From Marinagarivorans sp. (GTDB taxonomy: Bacteria > Pseudomonadota > Gammaproteobacteria > Pseudomonadales > Cellvibrionaceae), in NCBI GenBank assembly GCA_028281865.1, contig JANQJB010000122.1, positions 1 to 62,282 on the forward strand: a stretch of DNA of 62,282 nt, read 5' to 3'. Positions 60,430-62,282 of this stretch are shown here, in pieces. The position numbers were made by a program, and so were the translations under genes. The number at the start of each line of letters is the position of its first letter. Position 1 is the first letter of the stretch. The notes below the pieces were generated by a model. It was given only the letters and a program-made list of their open reading frames with translations. It did no database searches and was not told the DNA's origin.

Positions 60430-61026
60430 ATGAATATCAACCACTTTCATAAGTTCAAAGAGTATGAAGAAAAAGGCCTGAAAAAGAAGGCCTCTGAAGC
60501 GGTGCGTGGTTTTATTGATTCATTTGAGAATGATGAAGAGCGTGAAGATTGGGTGTTGGATTACCTCTCAAGTCTCAAATTAGAGAGGCATTCAAAAATC
60601 AGGCATGAAATATTTGCTGAACTGGTTTATCCAATATTAAAAAACGGATACATAAATCAAGATTTTAATAGCATGTTATGGCTAGGTAAGCTTGCTCAAA
60701 ATCTGTATCAAAATCGACATATTCACGAAGAAATGGACTGGGTTACGGAGTTGTTCTTATTTAAACGAAGCCTTGAAATCAATCCCGAAAACGATGAGTC
60801 CCGGTTGTTATTTTTAAGTGTCATTGTGGCTTGGCTCGAATATTCCGAACATGAATGGCCAAGTGGTATTTTGTACGGTAACGATGGCGCTACACCCGAA
60901 CAGTGCGATGAAATACTTGTTGAGGTACAGAGGGTAATGAAACTAGATAAAGAACATAGATATAGCGCCTTCATAAAACAATATATAAAAAAATTAAACG
61001 AATATAGAGAAAGGCTTAACAAGTAG
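60430..61026 (+). CDS. cassette-borne hypothetical protein, all-helical
   Basis: A 198-residue soluble protein of unknown function, rich in charged helices with TPR-like spacing (LFLFKRSLEINPENDESRLLFLSVIVAWLEY is one such helical pair). A distinctive loop GILYGNDGATPEQCDEI lies near residue 155. No signal peptide or TM. It is the first gene of the integron; its stop codon lies in the attC site. Base composition is more AT-rich than the neighbouring sucD, as expected for a cassette. Confidence 0.8.
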   Translation: MNINHFHKFKEYEEKGLKKKASEAVRGFIDSFENDEEREDWVLDYLSSLKLERHSKIRHEIFAELVYPILKNGYINQDFNSMLWLGKLAQNLYQNRHIHEEMDWVTELFLFKRSLEINPENDESRLLFLSVIVAWLEYSEHEWPSGILYGNDGATPEQCDEILVEVQRVMKLDKEHRYSAFIKQYIKKLNEYRERLNK

Positions 61027-61127
61027 CTCCAGTTGACGTTTTGGTCTACGCTTCGTTTTGGGGTGGCTGCGCCACTTTACCTCAAAACTACACTCCAACA
61101 AAAACGCAACTGAGCTAGGCGTTAGTG
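61014..61127 (+). other. attC site of cassette 1
   Basis: Begins with GCTTAAC and ends with GTTAGTG. The left arm AGCTCCAGTTG (61025-61035) pairs with CAACTGAGCT (61107-61116) leaving one unpaired C, the diagnostic extrahelical base. An imperfect inner hairpin (GGGTGGCTGCGCCAC) fills the centre. 114 bases, normal for attC. Confidence 0.85.
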
Positions 61128-61149
61128 CTCAATCAACCACGAGGATTAA

Positions 61150-61641
61150 ATGGTAACTTTTCTTAAAGATATATCGCCTTTTTTGGCTATATTAGTTTCC
61201 ATACTCGCGTTGGTGGTCGGGCCTGTTGTCAGCGGAAGAGTTTCAAGAGCTGCCTCTGTCGCGCAAATGAGGGAGAAATGGATATATGCCTTTCGTGACA
61301 CTTTAGTAGAATTGTGTACCGAATTTGATATGGCGCCAGAAATGATTGGAAACGAAGGAATTATGGGTCGAGATATAACAGAAAAAGATTGGGAGCTGAT
61401 GAAATCGATCCGTTCGCAGCGAAATAGAATTCGACTTATGGTAAACGCTTCTGAGCCTGGGTATGCGCAGCTAATTGAACTTATAGACAAAGTTATAGGG
61501 TTATTGGAAAATGGCATTTCATACTATGATAACTTTTACTCACAAGTAGAAAAAATCAAGGGGCTCTCGCAAAGGGCAATACGCGTGGAGTGGGAAAAAG
61601 TCAGCACTAACAAAGCCATCAAATTGACGGCTACTACGTAG
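61150..61641 (+). CDS. cassette-borne membrane-anchored hypothetical protein
   Basis: A 163-residue protein. One TM helix at about residues 8-29 (SPFLAILVSILALVVGPVV), then a helical cytoplasmic part with MREKWIYAFRDTLVEL and a basic RSQRNRIRLM segment. Proteins with this TM-plus-REKW helix design are frequent in integron cassettes; function unknown. ATG has GAGGA five bases upstream. The last residues KLTATT are encoded inside attC2, so the C-terminus was set by recombination. Confidence 0.82.
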   Translation: MVTFLKDISPFLAILVSILALVVGPVVSGRVSRAASVAQMREKWIYAFRDTLVELCTEFDMAPEMIGNEGIMGRDITEKDWELMKSIRSQRNRIRLMVNASEPGYAQLIELIDKVIGLLENGISYYDNFYSQVEKIKGLSQRAIRVEWEKVSTNKAIKLTATT

Positions 61642-61665
61642 CCGCAATTTATAGCGGCGTTAGTA
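61605..61665 (+). other. attC site of cassette 2
   Basis: CACTAAC at the left, GTTAGTA at the right. AAGCCATCAAATTG pairs with CAATTTATAGC, leaving one bulged base, and a perfect central hairpin CGGCTAC-TAC-GTAGCCG fills the middle. 61 bases, close to the minimum attC size. The ORF stop lies in the hairpin. Confidence 0.9.
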
Positions 61666-61699
61666 CGTCAAATTAACCAAGGTAAAAGGGGTAAATAAG

Positions 61700-62041
61700 T
61701 TGGGGAAATTACTTTTTATTTTTCTGTTCACAGTATCTAGTATCGCAATAGCTGGTGAGGGTCGGAGAATTGTTACGATAAATAAAATTCTTTCATTTTC
61801 CGGGGCTAGGCCCGCCCAAACTGCTTCTCAAAATGTAATTCGTGTGTACGTAAACCAGGCGGAATGGACTGGGGCCCCCTCTTGTAGAAACGATGCTGCA
61901 GACCTTCAAGCTAGTGATCAGCACACGTTGTCATTACTTATGATGGCATGGGCAACTGGTAAAGAAATTGAAATCGGAGTTGAAGAAAACCTGAAACCTA
62001 TTGACACAGTTTGTCAGATATCATTCATAATAATTAAATAG
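61700..62041 (+). CDS. cassette-borne small secreted hypothetical protein
   Basis: A 113-residue protein with a signal peptide (LLFIFLFTVSSIAIA, cut before GEG). The mature part ends with a pattern common in integron cassette products: HTLSLLMMAWATGKEIEI followed by VCQISF. Two Cys (APSC and TVC) may form a periplasmic disulfide. The start is TTG at 61700, eight bases after AAAGGGG. No function is known for this family. Confidence 0.78.
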   Translation: MGKLLFIFLFTVSSIAIAGEGRRIVTINKILSFSGARPAQTASQNVIRVYVNQAEWTGAPSCRNDAADLQASDQHTLSLLMMAWATGKEIEIGVEENLKPIDTVCQISFIIIK

Positions 62042-62085
62042 CTAACAAAGCGCTCCGTACACTGCAGCTGGGCTCTGCGTTAAAT
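62040..62085 (+). other. candidate attC of cassette 3
   Basis: AGCTAAC at the left, GTTAAAT at the right (a full GTTRRRY core), with AAAGCGC and GCGTTAA in the expected places. The arms pair poorly and the element is only 46 bases, so it may be truncated or rearranged. Confidence 0.45.
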
Positions 62086-62099
62086 GCCCACGTAACGTC

Positions 62100-62120
62100 A
62101 TCCCGTGCTTGACACGGGAT
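62100..62120. repeat. REP-like palindrome before the GIY-YIG gene
   Basis: ATCCCGTG-CTTGA-CACGGGAT, within the wider string GTCATCCCGTGCTTGACACG that is known as a dispersed intergenic repeat in many Proteobacteria and is often found next to GIY-YIG genes. Confidence 0.75.
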
Positions 62121-62133
62121 CCAGGAGAAAAGG

Positions 62134-62282
62134 ATGACAGAGAAGGATTTTTACGTTTACATAATGGCGAATAAACGGAACGATATGTTGTACGTAGGCG
62201 TGACCTCAGGTTTGGTTAAACGTGTTAACCAGCATAAAGAAAATTGGGTCGAGGGATTCACGCAAAAATATGGCGTTCATCA
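62134..62282 (+). CDS. GIY-YIG nuclease superfamily protein (5' part)
   Basis: The first 49 codons before the window ends. DFYVYIMANK and LYVGVTSGLVKRVNQHK give the GIY-YIG pair (as YVY and YVG) and the conserved Arg of the YhbQ/UPF0213-like single-domain nucleases, usually about 90-100 residues. ATG at 62134 with AGGAGAAAAGG in front. Whether it is a cassette gene depends on an attC beyond the window. Confidence 0.85.
   Translation, partial: MTEKDFYVYIMANKRNDMLYVGVTSGLVKRVNQHKENWVEGFTQKYGVH

Overview
The window looks like chromosomal DNA of a polysaccharide-degrading gammaproteobacterium close to Cellvibrionaceae (Saccharophagus/Teredinibacter-like). Evidence: a lipoprotein GH5 cellulase with a 50-residue poly-serine linker, a second Ser-linker lipoprotein, the gammaproteobacterial order rsfS-rlmH-mrdA-rodA-mltB-rlpA-dacA-ybeD-lipB-lipA, and a gltA / sdhCDAB-sucAB-lpd-sucCD TCA cluster. 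This placement is inference from gene order and protein style; no search was run.

Layout. 1-1000: the open tail of a possible upstream gene, then an ArsR-type repressor overlapping an AHSA1/SRPBCC gene, with a perfect 24-bp palindrome at the start codon. 1074-5734 (minus): a BLUF blue-light sensor followed by a 1393-residue CheB-CheR-coil-PAS-GGDEF-EAL protein, a probable light-to-c-di-GMP module. 6.6-8.3 kb: GH5 cellulase. 8.4-11 kb: UPF0303 protein and a NIT-type chemoreceptor. 11.6-25.4 kb: housekeeping (accA, proA, nadD, ribosome factors, rod-shape and peptidoglycan enzymes, lipoate synthesis, rimO). 25.4-29.5 kb: a DUF1552/lipoprotein pair and a PAS-GGDEF-EAL protein. 29.6-33 kb: a 107-bp nested inverted repeat and an argD-argF-ABC ATPase operon. 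33-35 kb: orphan HyuB and grxD. 35.4-42 kb: iron-type uptake locus (DUF4856 lipoprotein, imelysin, TonB receptor, di-iron hydroxylase) with a candidate Fur-controlled promoter. 42.3-44.8 kb: membrane Ser/Thr kinase. 44.8-46 kb: bfd and a 2-Cys peroxiredoxin diverging from a strong Fur box. 46-59.9 kb: TCA cycle genes.

59.9 kb to the end is the most unusual part: a decayed chromosomal integron. Directly behind the sucD terminator lies an integron-integrase relic on the minus strand: the N-terminal domain, an internal deletion, two in-frame stops and a fragment of the catalytic domain. A well-preserved LexA box lies upstream of its start. Plus-strand cassettes follow, separated by attC sites with the diagnostic bulged base. 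They encode an all-helical protein, a membrane-anchored protein and a small secreted protein; after these come a palindromic repeat and a GIY-YIG gene cut off by the window end.

How the parts connect: the sdh-suc cluster forms one continuous oxidative TCA block, with lpd serving the 2-oxoglutarate dehydrogenase; rsfS-to-lipA couples ribosome maturation, cell-wall elongation and lipoate supply to those same dehydrogenases; two GGDEF-EAL proteins and the BLUF sensor point to c-di-GMP control of surface life; Fur sites tie uptake (TonB locus) to storage and peroxide defence (bfd, peroxiredoxin). No tRNA, rRNA, CRISPR array or complete insertion sequence was seen.
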